Shown here one piece after another: positions 1-7,694 of a stretch of 12,435 nucleotides of DNA (the stretch's first letter is position 1; each line of letters begins with the position of its first letter). Origin of the DNA: DASYUM01 sp036001225 (GTDB taxonomy: Bacteria > Methylomirabilota > Methylomirabilia > Rokubacteriales > DASRDR01); the NCBI GenBank assembly GCA_036001225.1, contig DASYUM010000329.1:1-12435 (forward strand), given 5' to 3'. Below the pieces are notes generated by a model, which saw only the letters and a list, made by a program, of their open reading frames with translations, did no database searches and was not told where the DNA came from. The position numbers and the translations under genes are program-made.

Positions 1-743
1 ACGGTGGTCGCGTCGGACGGCCCGCCCTGGGTCATGACGTAGACCGGCGCGAAGAGGAGGAAGTTGATCGTCGTGTCGGCGATCACCACGAAGAGGATGG
101 TCCGCATGAGCAAGGGGAGCGTGACCCGCCGGAAGAACTGCCAGGCCGAGGCGCCGTCGAGGATGGCCGCTTCCCGGAACACGACCGGGATCGCCTGCAG
201 CCCGGCCAGGAAGATGACCATCCAGTACCCGACCCCTTTCCAGGTCACCATCGCGATCACCGCGCCCATCGCCTGCCGGGCGCTGACCAGGAACGGCTGG
301 GGCGGGACGCCGACGACCGCCAGCAGGCTGTTCACCAGGCCATTGTCGGGGTTGTACATGAGGTCCCAGATGATGCTGGCCACCACCAGCGAGACGACGG
401 CGGGGACGAAGAAGATCGAGCGGAAGACCACCATCCCGGGGAGCCGGCGGTTGACGAGGACGGCCAGCCCGAGGGCGAGCACGACCTGGACCGGCGTGAC
501 GACCGCGTTGAACAGGAAGGTGTTCCAGCACGCCCGCCAGAAGAGCGGGTCGGCCAGCAGCTCCCGGTAGTTGCCGAGGCCGATCCAGGTCCGCCGGCCC
601 GAGATCGCCTCGTAGTCGAAGAGGCTGGCCCCGAGGCCGACCAGGATCGGGTAGAGCTTGAAGAGGAGGAGGCCGGCCAGGGCGGGGGCGACGAAGAGAT
701 AGGGCGCGGCCAGGGCCGCCGCCGCGCCCCGCCTCCGTCGCAT
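1..743 (-). CDS. CUT1-type sugar ABC transporter permease (MalF/UgpA-like), 3' end cut by window edge
   Basis: This is an inner-membrane subunit of a carbohydrate ABC importer (binding-protein-dependent transport, BPD_transp_1 family). Translating the minus strand from the ATG at 743 gives 247 residues before the window ends; the family is usually about 290. The sequence opens with an Arg-rich start (MRRRRGAA) and a hydrophobic first segment around residues 11-40. Further membrane segments lie near 75-98, 108-126, 158-182 and 215-236. The cytoplasmic EAA loop that docks the ATPase is at residues 191-210 (EAAILDGASAWQFFRRVTLP), matching the family consensus EAAxxDGA. Near the cut end, YVMTQGGPSDATT is a typical MalF-type C-terminal motif. 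It starts 8 bases after the stop of the sugar-binding protein, with no clear Shine-Dalgarno, so translational coupling is likely. A second permease (MalG-like) and possibly an ATPase should follow outside the window. Confidence 0.93.
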   Translation of the reverse strand, partial: MRRRRGAAAALAAPYLFVAPALAGLLLFKLYPILVGLGASLFDYEAISGRRTWIGLGNYRELLADPLFWRACWNTFLFNAVVTPVQVVLALGLAVLVNRRLPGMVVFRSIFFVPAVVSLVVASIIWDLMYNPDNGLVNSLLAVVGVPPQPFLVSARQAMGAVIAMVTWKGVGYWMVIFLAGLQAIPVVFREAAILDGASAWQFFRRVTLPLLMRTILFVVIADTTINFLLFAPVYVMTQGGPSDATT

Positions 744-751
744 CGCGAGCG

Positions 752-2011
752 CTACTTCTTGTAGCGGGCCAGGACGGCGTCGATCCGGGCCACCGCGGTG
801 TCCAGCTCGCGCTTGGCGTCACCGCCGTCGATCACGTTGCGGATCGCCGCTCGCAGGAGGTCTTCGTATTCCCGCCAGGCCGGCGTGCCGGGCCGCCGGA
901 TGGCGGTGTGGGTGATCTCGTAGTAGAAGAGGCTGTTGGGCAACTGCTGGAACTCCTCGGGGAAGGCGTCGAAGGTGGATTTCCGCACCGGCATGTAGTT
1001 CATGATCTTGAAGTTGTCCTTCGCCTGCTGGACGTTCGAGTAGGCGAGGGCGAAGGCGGCCGCTTCTCTCGGATGGCGGGTCTTCTTGTAGACGCCGGCG
1101 TGCCAGGCGCCGGTGGGCGTGACCGGCTTCTTGAAGACAGGATGGGGCGTGACCGCCCACTTGGTCTGGGGGAAGAGGCGCTTGAGCACGTTGACGTGCG
1201 GCGAGTTGGCGAGGAACAGCGCCGCCTGACCGCGCCCGAAGGCGTCGGGGATCGGCTTCTTCGGGGACACCGCGTGCTTGCCGTAGAGGTCGCCGTAGAA
1301 CTGGAGCGCTTCCACCGCCTCCGGGCTGTTGAGGAAGCCCGCGGTCTTGGCCCCGTCGGGGCTGAGAGCCTGGGCGCCGTTGGACTGGAGGAGCGGCAGG
1401 ATCTGGTAGGGCCGGTCCACCTGCTCGACCACGAACCCCCACACCGCGGTGGTCCCGTCGGGCGCCTTCTTGGTCAGCTTCTTCGCCGCGTCGAGGAGCT
1501 GGGCCCACGTCCAGCGCTTGTCGGGGCTCGACGGCGGCGTGATCCCGGCCTCCTTCAGCATGTCGAGGTTGTAGAAGACGGCCTGGCTCGACGACGACCA
1601 CGGGAGCGACAGGATCTTTCCCCCGTAGGTCGCGATCTGCCGCTCCTGGTCGAGGAAGTCCTCCCAGTCCCGCTTGTCCACGTACTCGTCGAGCGGGAGC
1701 AGCACGTCCTGGTAGCCGTAGGAGGCGACCAGCGGGCTGTCCACGTCGAAGACGTCCACCCCGGTCCCCGACGCCAGGGCGACCGACAGCTTCTGAAAAT
1801 ACTGGTCGAAGGGCACCTCGACGAACTCGACCTTCACGGTGGGATTGGCCTTCTCGAAGCGCTCGATGGTGAGGAGGGCGGCCTGCCGGCGCGGATCGCC
1901 CCGCGCCACGCTGAGGAACTTCAGGGTGACCTTGTCCTGGGCCTCCGCCACCAGGCTGGCGGCGGCCGCGAGGCCGAGCAGGACGAGCAGGGTGAGCGCG
2001 AGCCTGCGCAT
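752..2011 (-). CDS. CUT1-type sugar ABC transporter substrate-binding protein (SBP family 1)
   Basis: This is the periplasmic receptor that delivers substrate to the permease encoded just downstream; it is 419 residues. The ATG at 2011 is chosen because AGAGGAGG lies 7 bases upstream and the protein then begins with a clean signal peptide: MRR, a hydrophobic core, and a likely cleavage after AEA at residues 22-24. A longer frame back to 2170 would add 53 unrelated residues that overlap the nucleoside hydrolase gene. The mature part has the family 1 solute-binding layout. TLKFLSV and an ERFEKANPTVKVEFVEVPFD segment come near the start, ALASGTGVDVFDVDS near residues 79-92, and LPWSSSSQAVFYNLDMLKEAGI and TWAQLLDAAKKLTK in the middle. 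The C-terminal part has ALFLANSPHVNVLK and the closing helix region. The fold does not fix the sugar. The nucleoside hydrolase 13 bases upstream suggests a nucleoside or other glycoside ligand (inference). Confidence 0.92.
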   Translation of the reverse strand: MRRLALTLLVLLGLAAAASLVAEAQDKVTLKFLSVARGDPRRQAALLTIERFEKANPTVKVEFVEVPFDQYFQKLSVALASGTGVDVFDVDSPLVASYGYQDVLLPLDEYVDKRDWEDFLDQERQIATYGGKILSLPWSSSSQAVFYNLDMLKEAGITPPSSPDKRWTWAQLLDAAKKLTKKAPDGTTAVWGFVVEQVDRPYQILPLLQSNGAQALSPDGAKTAGFLNSPEAVEALQFYGDLYGKHAVSPKKPIPDAFGRGQAALFLANSPHVNVLKRLFPQTKWAVTPHPVFKKPVTPTGAWHAGVYKKTRHPREAAAFALAYSNVQQAKDNFKIMNYMPVRKSTFDAFPEEFQQLPNSLFYYEITHTAIRRPGTPAWREYEDLLRAAIRNVIDGGDAKRELDTAVARIDAVLARYKK

Positions 2012-2024
2012 GGGTACGCCTCCT

Positions 2025-3041
2025 CTACCCTTTGAGGGCTCCCCGCAGCGCGGGGAGGAATCGAGCCATGAACCGCGCATCGTCGATCCCCACGCAGACG
2101 TCGACCGGCCCGCCCCGCGGCTGGCGGAGGCCGGCCCCCATCCCGCGGCCGACGCCGAGCGTCTGGCCATAGGTCGCCTCCCCCCGCAGCTCGACCCCGA
2201 TCTCCCGCCGCTCGGTGACGACCACGTCGCGGTCGACGGCCACCGCCACCGCCAGCGGATCGTGGAGCCAGCACCCGTCGAGCCCGCGCCGGGCCCGGAC
2301 GAAGTGGAGCCAGGGGGTACAGATCCGCCGCAGAAAGGCCGCCGCCGCCGTGTCGGCCGCGGTGACCGCCTCGAGGTCCTCGAGGGTCAGGCAGGTCCGG
2401 GTGGTCACGTCGAGCCCGACCATGGTGAGCGGAGCCCCCGACCGGAAGACGACGTGAGCCGCCTCGGGATCGTTCGCGAGGTTGAACTCGACCGGCGCGA
2501 TGCCGGGGTGGTTGCCGTGGAGGTTGCCCCCCATGAAGACGATCTCGCGCACGGCCGAGACGACGGCCGGGTCGAGCAGCAGCGCGAGGGCGACGTTGGT
2601 GAGCGGCCCGATCGGCACCAGGGTGATCGCGCCGGGGGCCCCGAGGACGGTCTCCACGATGAACTCGGCCGCCCGGATCGACTGCGGGCGGAGCCCCGGG
2701 GTCGGCCGCGGCACCCCCGCCCACAGTTCGTGGGCCAGCGGGTCGTCGCGCCGCGCGCGGAGAAAGGCCGTGATCTCGGCCCGCTCGCGGACGAGCGCCC
2801 GGGCCGCGCCCGGGTAGACCGGGATGTCGGGACGCCCCAACGCCTCCAGCGACGCCAGCGCGGAGGCGACGGCGTCTTCCAGCTCGACGTTGCCGGCGAC
2901 CACCGTGAGCCCCTCGACGAGCAGCTCGGGGCTGCCGAGAGCGAACGCGATCGCCAGCACGTCGTCGATGTCGGCCCCGGGGATCCCGGCGCTGGGATCG
3001 GTGTCGATGATGACGCGGGTCGGCGGGGCTATCGCCGACAT
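2025..3041 (-). CDS. Inosine-uridine preferring nucleoside hydrolase family protein
   Basis: It is predicted to hydrolyse the N-glycosidic bond of a nucleoside to a base and ribose, a Ca2+-dependent reaction, in the cytoplasm. Counting from the ATG at 3041 (338 aa), the metal-binding N-terminal motif is IIDTDPSAGIPGADIDDVLA, residues 11-30. It has the usual Asp pair at 26-27, but SAGIPGADI is inserted between DTDP and DD where the classic motif is DTDPGxDD. Other family signatures are VPIGPLTNVALAL (Thr148), IVFMGGN with the VEFNLANDPEAA segment around 184-194, and LHDPLAVA with the late metal-binding Asp261. A TTG at 3068 would add nine residues. Neither start has a good Shine-Dalgarno, and ATG is preferred because the domain begins soon after it. 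It sits between an orphan ABC_sub_bind gene and a sugar importer with short gaps, so it is probably in the same transcript. Confidence 0.9.
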   Translation of the reverse strand: MSAIAPPTRVIIDTDPSAGIPGADIDDVLAIAFALGSPELLVEGLTVVAGNVELEDAVASALASLEALGRPDIPVYPGAARALVRERAEITAFLRARRDDPLAHELWAGVPRPTPGLRPQSIRAAEFIVETVLGAPGAITLVPIGPLTNVALALLLDPAVVSAVREIVFMGGNLHGNHPGIAPVEFNLANDPEAAHVVFRSGAPLTMVGLDVTTRTCLTLEDLEAVTAADTAAAAFLRRICTPWLHFVRARRGLDGCWLHDPLAVAVAVDRDVVVTERREIGVELRGEATYGQTLGVGRGMGAGLRQPRGGPVDVCVGIDDARFMARFLPALRGALKG

Positions 3042-3084
3042 CTCGGCCGCGGAGGGGTCTGAGCCCAAGGCGGACTCGACCAGG

Positions 3085-4068
3085 TCACTCGATCACCTTG
3101 TCCGCCCGGATGCGGACAGACGGCGGGATCATGACGCCGATCTCCCGGGCGGTGCGGAGATTGAGGGCGAGCTCGACCTTGTCGTAGTTCTCGACCGGCA
3201 GGTCCTTCGGGTGGGCCCCAGCCAGGATCCGCTGGACATGCTTCGCCGACAGCCGGCCGACCTCGCGGTAGTTGTGACCGTAGCTGGCCAGGGCCCCGTC
3301 GACGACCAGGCTGGTCTCGTGGAACATCGTCGGCAGCCTCTTGACCCGGGTGGCGTCGATGATCAGCAGCGCCTGGCTCGTCACCATCGCGCCCGGGGTG
3401 TGGAAGTAGGCCTGCACTTCCCCCGACCTGAGTCCCTGGAGGCCCAGACGGAGCTCCTCGACCGAGCCCACGCGTCGCTCGACGAGCTGCACCCCCAGCT
3501 GCCGCGCGGCCTCGCGACCCAGCCGGGCGTTCTCCGTCGTCACCGCCTCGCCGGGGTTGTAGAAGGTCACCACCTGACGGAGCCTCGGGATCATCTCCTT
3601 CAAGATCTCCAGGCGCTTGGCGGTCAGGTCGCGCGAGAGGCCGTGGACGCCGGTCAGCCGCCCGCCCGGCTTCGCAAGGCTCTCCACCAGCCCGGACGCG
3701 ACCGGATCGGCCCCGGCGTAGAAGACGATGGGGGTCTGCGCGGCCCCCCGTTTCACCTCGATTGCGACGCCCGCGGTGACGGCGTAGATGAGGTCGACTT
3801 TCCGCCGTTCGAGATCCCTCGCCGCCTTCTCGGCCGCCTTCAGATCGTGCGTTGTCTCCCGGATGTCCAGGACGAAGTGTTTGCCCTCTTCGAGCCCGAG
3901 GTCCCGGAGCCCCTGCCGCAGTCCGTCGACCACCACGTGGTGGTGGCCGCGGAAGTGGATGATCCCCACGCGGGGGACGTTCCCGGGTGTCTGGCCCCCG
4001 GCGACGTACGGCGCGGCCAGGAGACCGAGCATCAGGGCAACTCCGAGGACGAGCCGTGAAGCCGTCAT
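3085..4068 (-). CDS. ABC_sub_bind (TrpX-like) substrate-binding protein
   Basis: This is a 327-residue periplasmic binding protein of the ABC_sub_bind family (PF04392 type), the usual length for this group. It starts with an uncleaved signal peptide of about 25 residues (MTASRLVLGVALMLGLLAAP, then YVAGGQ). An excellent Shine-Dalgarno, AAGGAGG, lies 5 bases before the ATG at 4068. Family marks are VPRVGIIHFRG at the mature N-terminus, AAEKAARDLERRKVDLIYAV, TPIVFYAGADPVASGLVESL, LTGVHGLSRDLTAKRLEILKE and the C-terminal ELALNLRTAREIGVMIPPSVRIRADKVIE. No dedicated permease or ATPase of this family is nearby, so it is an orphan receptor here. Gene spacing (43 bases to the hydrolase ATG) puts it at the head of the hydrolase/sugar-importer operon. 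Its ligand cannot be read from sequence; some relatives bind aromatic amino acids. A paralogue lies at the right edge of the window. Confidence 0.9.
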   Translation of the reverse strand: MTASRLVLGVALMLGLLAAPYVAGGQTPGNVPRVGIIHFRGHHHVVVDGLRQGLRDLGLEEGKHFVLDIRETTHDLKAAEKAARDLERRKVDLIYAVTAGVAIEVKRGAAQTPIVFYAGADPVASGLVESLAKPGGRLTGVHGLSRDLTAKRLEILKEMIPRLRQVVTFYNPGEAVTTENARLGREAARQLGVQLVERRVGSVEELRLGLQGLRSGEVQAYFHTPGAMVTSQALLIIDATRVKRLPTMFHETSLVVDGALASYGHNYREVGRLSAKHVQRILAGAHPKDLPVENYDKVELALNLRTAREIGVMIPPSVRIRADKVIE

Positions 4069-4213
4069 GCGCCTCCTTCCGCCTCGGTCTTGCGACGCCT
4101 CAGCATAGCTCGGGTCGTAGCTCCGAGAAATGCCCGTTGTCAGCCGACCTCCGGTATGGGTCCATCTAATTTAGACAGCGCATCGCGAAATCACCACTCT
4201 CCGTGCCGGTGGG
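4069..4213. other. Intergenic spacer between the liv importer and the ABC_sub_bind operon
   Basis: This is 145 bases without a gene, noticeably less GC-rich than its surroundings (an AT-rich patch near 4166-4176). It separates the stop of the LivM-G-F fusion from the start of the ABC_sub_bind gene. The promoter of the downstream operon is most likely here, but I cannot identify a convincing -35/-10 pair. A short CCAC/GTGG inverted repeat lies just after the liv stop. It has no T tract and is too weak to call a terminator. Confidence 0.4.
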
Positions 4214-6754
4214 CTAGAACCAAAGCACACGGGCGCGGAGGCCGAAGTCGGCCAGGAGCTCCGAGGCCGGGCCCGTGTGGGTGACGGCGCCGCGGTCGAG
4301 GACGTAGACGCGATCGGCCAGGGCGAGGGCGAGGTCGAGGTTGTGCTCGACCAGCAGGATGGCCGTGCTCCCGCGGAGGCCGGCCACGGTGGCGTAGACT
4401 TCCTCCACCACCACCGGCGCCAGCCCCTCGAAGGGCTCGTCGAGGATGAGGAGTCGGACGTCGCCGACCAGCGCGCGGGCGATCGCCAGCATCTGCAGCT
4501 CGCCGCCGGAGAGCGCGTCGGCCCGGACCCGCCAGCGGGCGCGGAGCTTGGGAAAGCGCTCGAGGAGCCGCGCCTCGGCGGCGGCGGCGCCGGCGCCGTT
4601 GCCCCGCGAGAGGCGGGCGATGCGGAGATTGTCGGCCACGGTCAGGTTGGGGAAGATCCGCCGTCCCTGGGGGGCCAGGCCGATGCCGAGGCGCGCGATC
4701 CGCTCGGGCGCCTGGCCTGCGATCTCCCGGCCCTGGAAGCGGATCCGGCCCCGGCGCGGCGGCCGGAGGCCGGTGATCGTGTTGAGCGTCGCCGTCTTGC
4801 CGGCCCCGTTCCGGCCGAGCAGGGCGACGACCTCGCCGGGCCCGACCACCAGCGAGACCCCGTGGAGGATGTGACTCTTGCCGTAGTAGGTGTCCACGCC
4901 TTCCAGCGCGAGGAGCGGTTCGGCGTCGGGCCGCGCGCCCGGCGTCGCGGCCGCCGGGCCCCGCGGTCGTTCGCGGCCGCCGAGGTAGGCCGCCCGCACC
5001 TCCGGGTGCCCCTGGATCATCGGGGGCGGGCCGTCGGCGATGACCCGGCCAAGATGGAGCACGGTGATGCGGTCGCAGAGGGCGAGGACGCGGTCGATGT
5101 CGTGCTCGATGAGGACGACGGTGACCGCGCGCGCCAGCCCCTTGATGAAGGCGGCGACCCGCTCCCGTTCGGCGGGGGACAGTCCGGCCAGCGGCTCGTC
5201 GAGGAGGAGGACCACCGGGCGGGTGGCGAGGGCGATCCCGATCTCGAGCAGCCGCTGGCCGCCGTAGGAGAGGCTGGAGGCGGGCGCCGCCTCCAGCCCC
5301 ACCAGCCCCACCCGGCGGATGATCTCCTCGGTCTCGCGGGTGATCGCGGCGAAGGCCCGGGCCGGGCGCCAGAGGTGGAAGCGGTGGGGGCTGCGGGCCT
5401 GCACGGCCAGCCGCACGTTCTCGAAGACCGACAGCTCGCGGAAGATCGTCAGGATCTGGAACGAGCGGGAGACGCCGCGGGCCACGATGCGGTGGGGCGC
5501 CAGGCCGGTGATCGGCGCGCCGCGGAAGTGGACGGCGCCGGCATCGGGCGGAAAGAGGCCGGAGAGCACGTTGAACAGGGTGGTCTTGCCGGCGCCGTTG
5601 GGGCCGATCAGACCCCGCAGCTCACCCGCCCGCACCTGGAGGTCCACGCCGTCCACGGCGGCCAGGCCGCCGAAGCGCTTGACCAGGCCGAAGGCTTCCA
5701 GCAGCACCTCGCCCGGCGCGGCCGCGCCGGCGGCAGGACCGTCGGCGCGGGGCGCGGGCGCGACCCGGGCCGCCATCGCGGCCAGGGCCTCCGCCTCCCG
5801 CCGGAGCGGCGCCGCCAGCCGGCGGGCCACGCCCAGGATGCCGTCGGGCGAGAAGAGGATGAAGGCCATGAACAAGAGCCCGAAGTAGAGGAGCCAGTTC
5901 TCGGTGTAGCTGGTGAGGACCTCGCGGAAGAGGACGAAGAACGCCGCGCCCACCGCCGGGCCCAGGAAGTGCCGCAGGCCGCCCACCAGCGTCATGGCCA
6001 GGATCTCGCCGGACATCGTGACGTGGACGAGGTCGGCGTAGACGAACTGCTTGAGGAGTCCGTGGAGCGCCCCCGCCAGCCCGGCGATCGTGGTCGAGAG
6101 GACGAAGGCGAGCCAGGCGTAGCGCCGGACGTCGTAGCCGACGAAGCTGGCCCGCCGCTCGTTCTCCCGGATCGCCTGGAGCACGGTGCCGAACGGCGAG
6201 TGCACGACCCGCCAGACGACGACGGCGCCCACGAAGACGATGGCGGCGGTCACCCAGTAGAACGTCCGCTGGTCGGCCAGGTCGAGGCCGAGCACGGGCG
6301 GGCGGGCGATCCCGCCCAGCCCGCTCTCGCCGCCGGTGACCGCCGTCCAGCGGTACACGATGTAGAAGAACATCTGCGTGAAGGCCAGCGTCAGCAGCGA
6401 GAAGTACACGCCGCGCCGGCGGAGGACGAGGAAGCCGAGGACCGCGCCGAGCGCGGTCGCCCCCACGACCCCGGCGGCGATCGGGGCCACGATCCCCTTG
6501 ACCAGGTGGAGCTGGGTCAGCGCCATCGCGTAGGCCGCCAGCCCGAAGTACGCCCCGTGGCCGAACGAGGTCAGGCCCGAGTAGCCGAGCAGCAGGTTGA
6601 AGCCGAACCCGACCAGGGCGAAGAGCGCGATCTCGCTCGCGACCGACACCGTGGTGCCGGCCCAGCCGACGACGCTGGGCAGCACGAGCAGGCCCCCGGC
6701 GAGCCACAGCAAGGGATGCCGGGCGAGGTCTTTCACTCGACGCGGGCCGATCAC
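4214..6754 (-). CDS. LivM-LivG-LivF triple fusion: HAAT importer permease plus two ATPases
   Basis: One continuous 846-residue frame carries three subunits of a branched-chain amino acid/amide-type ABC importer. LivM permease spans about 1-318 (LLLGYSGLTSFGHGAYFGLAAYAM; AIRENERRASFVGYDVRRYAWLAFVLS; MTLVGGLRHFLGPAVGA). An Ala/Pro-rich linker covers 319-347. LivG ATPase spans about 348-594: Walker A GPNGAGKT 384-391, Q-loop Gln433, signature LSYGG 495-499, Walker B with Asp519-Glu520, H-loop His551. A second linker covers about 595-611. LivF ATPase spans about 612-846: Walker A GRNGAGKT 647-654, Gln696, LSGGE 748-752, Asp772-Glu773, His804. All catalytic motifs are intact and each unit is near its normal length, so this is a working fusion rather than decay. 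The start is GTG at 6754, whose GTGA overlaps the livH stop; a second GTG at 6736 is possible. Longer in-frame extension into livH is an out-of-frame shadow. Confidence 0.93.
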   Translation of the reverse strand: MIGPRRVKDLARHPLLWLAGGLLVLPSVVGWAGTTVSVASEIALFALVGFGFNLLLGYSGLTSFGHGAYFGLAAYAMALTQLHLVKGIVAPIAAGVVGATALGAVLGFLVLRRRGVYFSLLTLAFTQMFFYIVYRWTAVTGGESGLGGIARPPVLGLDLADQRTFYWVTAAIVFVGAVVVWRVVHSPFGTVLQAIRENERRASFVGYDVRRYAWLAFVLSTTIAGLAGALHGLLKQFVYADLVHVTMSGEILAMTLVGGLRHFLGPAVGAAFFVLFREVLTSYTENWLLYFGLLFMAFILFSPDGILGVARRLAAPLRREAEALAAMAARVAPAPRADGPAAGAAAPGEVLLEAFGLVKRFGGLAAVDGVDLQVRAGELRGLIGPNGAGKTTLFNVLSGLFPPDAGAVHFRGAPITGLAPHRIVARGVSRSFQILTIFRELSVFENVRLAVQARSPHRFHLWRPARAFAAITRETEEIIRRVGLVGLEAAPASSLSYGGQRLLEIGIALATRPVVLLLDEPLAGLSPAERERVAAFIKGLARAVTVVLIEHDIDRVLALCDRITVLHLGRVIADGPPPMIQGHPEVRAAYLGGRERPRGPAAATPGARPDAEPLLALEGVDTYYGKSHILHGVSLVVGPGEVVALLGRNGAGKTATLNTITGLRPPRRGRIRFQGREIAGQAPERIARLGIGLAPQGRRIFPNLTVADNLRIARLSRGNGAGAAAAEARLLERFPKLRARWRVRADALSGGELQMLAIARALVGDVRLLILDEPFEGLAPVVVEEVYATVAGLRGSTAILLVEHNLDLALALADRVYVLDRGAVTHTGPASELLADFGLRARVLWF

Positions 6755-7632
6755 TCGAAGCGTTCCCAGCGCTCCCCCATCAGCCCGCGGGGACGCAGGA
6801 GGAGCACGAGGGCCATCAGTGCGTACATGGAGGCCTCGGCCGCCGGCGGCCAGAAGAGGACCGTGAGGGCGCGGATCAGCCCGACCAGGAGCCCGGCCAC
6901 CACCGGGCCCCAGAAGCTGCCGAGCCCACCGATCACGACCACCACGAACGCCGCCGTCCCGATCTCGTTGCCCATCGCCGGGTAGATGCCGGCGAGCGGG
7001 GCCGACAGGACGCCGGCCAGCCCGGCCAGCGCCACCCCCACGCCGAAGACCGCCGTCAGGTACGGCCCCAGCCCGATCCCGAGCGCGCGCACCATCTCGG
7101 GGTCGCGGGTGCCGGCCCGCACCACCATGCCCCACGGGGTCTTCTCCAGGGCCAGCCAGAGCCCGGCGATCGCCAGCCCGGTGATGCCGATCACGACCAG
7201 GCGGTAGCGCGAGTAGACGAAGTCGCCGACGGTCACGAAGCCCCGGAGGGCGGGGGGGATCACGAATGGCTGGCCGGAGGCGCCCCACACGATCCGCACC
7301 GCCTGCTCCCCGACCATGGCGAGGCCGAACGTGAAGAGGAGACCGAGTAGGGGATCGCCCCGGTAGAGCCGGCGAAGGAACGCGATCTCGATCCCCATGC
7401 CGATCAGCGCGACCACGAGGGGCGAGACCACCAGGGCGCCGCCGAATCCGGCCGATCGCTGGACCTCCAGGGCCAGGTAGGCGCCGAGCGCGTAGAACGC
7501 CCCGTGGGCCAGATTCACCACGCCGCCCAGCCCGAAGATCAGCGACAGGCCGAGGGCCAGCGTCGTGTAGTAGGCGCCGACGACGAGGCCGTTGGCGAGG
7601 TGCTCGACGAGGATGACAGGCGAGATCGGCAT
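6751..7632 (-). CDS. livH: High-affinity branched-chain amino acid/amide ABC transporter permease LivH
   Basis: This is a 293-residue inner-membrane permease that pairs with the LivM part of the downstream fusion. The N-terminus reads VEHLANGLVVGAYYTTLALGLSLIFGLGGVVNLAHGAFYALGAYLA, the hallmark LivH start (NG...GxxYaLxALGLxLIfGlxxvxNxAHG). FLRRLYRGDPLLGLLFTFGLAMVGEQAVRIVWG follows, then the permease/ATPase coupling stretch RAGTRDPEMVRALGIGLGPYLTAVFGVGVALAGLAGVL. GTAAFVVVVIGGLGSFWGPVVAGLLVG and a terminal hydrophobic helix with LLLRPRGLMGE complete it. I see about eight hydrophobic segments. The start is ATG at 7632; the purine-rich arm of the REP-like palindrome just upstream (GAGAGGG, 6 bases away on the minus strand) may serve as its ribosome binding site. 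The stop overlaps the GTG of livMGF by four bases, so the two are translationally coupled. Confidence 0.93.
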   Translation of the reverse strand: MPISPVILVEHLANGLVVGAYYTTLALGLSLIFGLGGVVNLAHGAFYALGAYLALEVQRSAGFGGALVVSPLVVALIGMGIEIAFLRRLYRGDPLLGLLFTFGLAMVGEQAVRIVWGASGQPFVIPPALRGFVTVGDFVYSRYRLVVIGITGLAIAGLWLALEKTPWGMVVRAGTRDPEMVRALGIGLGPYLTAVFGVGVALAGLAGVLSAPLAGIYPAMGNEIGTAAFVVVVIGGLGSFWGPVVAGLLVGLIRALTVLFWPPAAEASMYALMALVLLLRPRGLMGERWERFE

Positions 7633-7636
7633 GAGA

Positions 7637-7684
7637 CGCCCTCTCCCTCCCGCGGCGGGGAGGGAGAGGGTCGGGGTGAGGGTG
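7637..7684. repeat. REP-like palindrome between livK and livH
   Basis: CCCTCTCCCTCC (7639-7650) is matched by GGAGGGAGAGGG (7659-7670), a perfect 12-bp stem around an 8-base GC loop, followed by TCGGGGTGAGGGT. I recognise this CCCTCTCCC...GGGAGAGGGTCGGGGTGAGGG pattern as a type dispersed through many bacterial genomes, often seen mis-translated as TLTPTLSLPAAGGRGRL-like tails. It lies between the livK stop (7695) and the livH ATG (7632). In the mRNA it would form a very stable hairpin at the 3' end of livK, comparable in position to the REP between malE and malF, and could favour binding-protein over permease expression (inference). Confidence 0.7.
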
Positions 7685-7694
7685 GGACCCGCGG

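Noticed and set aside
2012..2170. 53-residue N-terminal extension of the sugar-binding protein
   Set aside because: It overlaps the nucleoside hydrolase gene and would bury the signal peptide. The ATG at 2011 has a strong Shine-Dalgarno.
4105..4130. Hairpin or operator around GCTCGGGTCGTAGCTCCGAG
   Set aside because: Only about 5 paired bases, and the shared CGTAGCT with the mazE leader is likely chance.
4185..4213. Intrinsic terminator after the liv operon
   Set aside because: Only a 4-5 bp CCAC/GTGG pairing with no T tract on the minus strand; too weak to call.
4277..6985. A 902-residue open frame on the plus strand opposite livMGF and livH
   Set aside because: It is antisense to well-recognised Liv genes, is rich in Asp, Glu, Arg, Gly and His as expected from complementing GC-rich codons, and shows no domain. 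High GC removes stop codons from shadow frames.
6755..7288. Long N-terminal extension of the LivM-G-F frame up to 7288
   Set aside because: The extension is Arg/Pro/Gly-rich shadow of livH in another frame; the LivM homology begins just after the GTG at 6754 that overlaps the livH stop.
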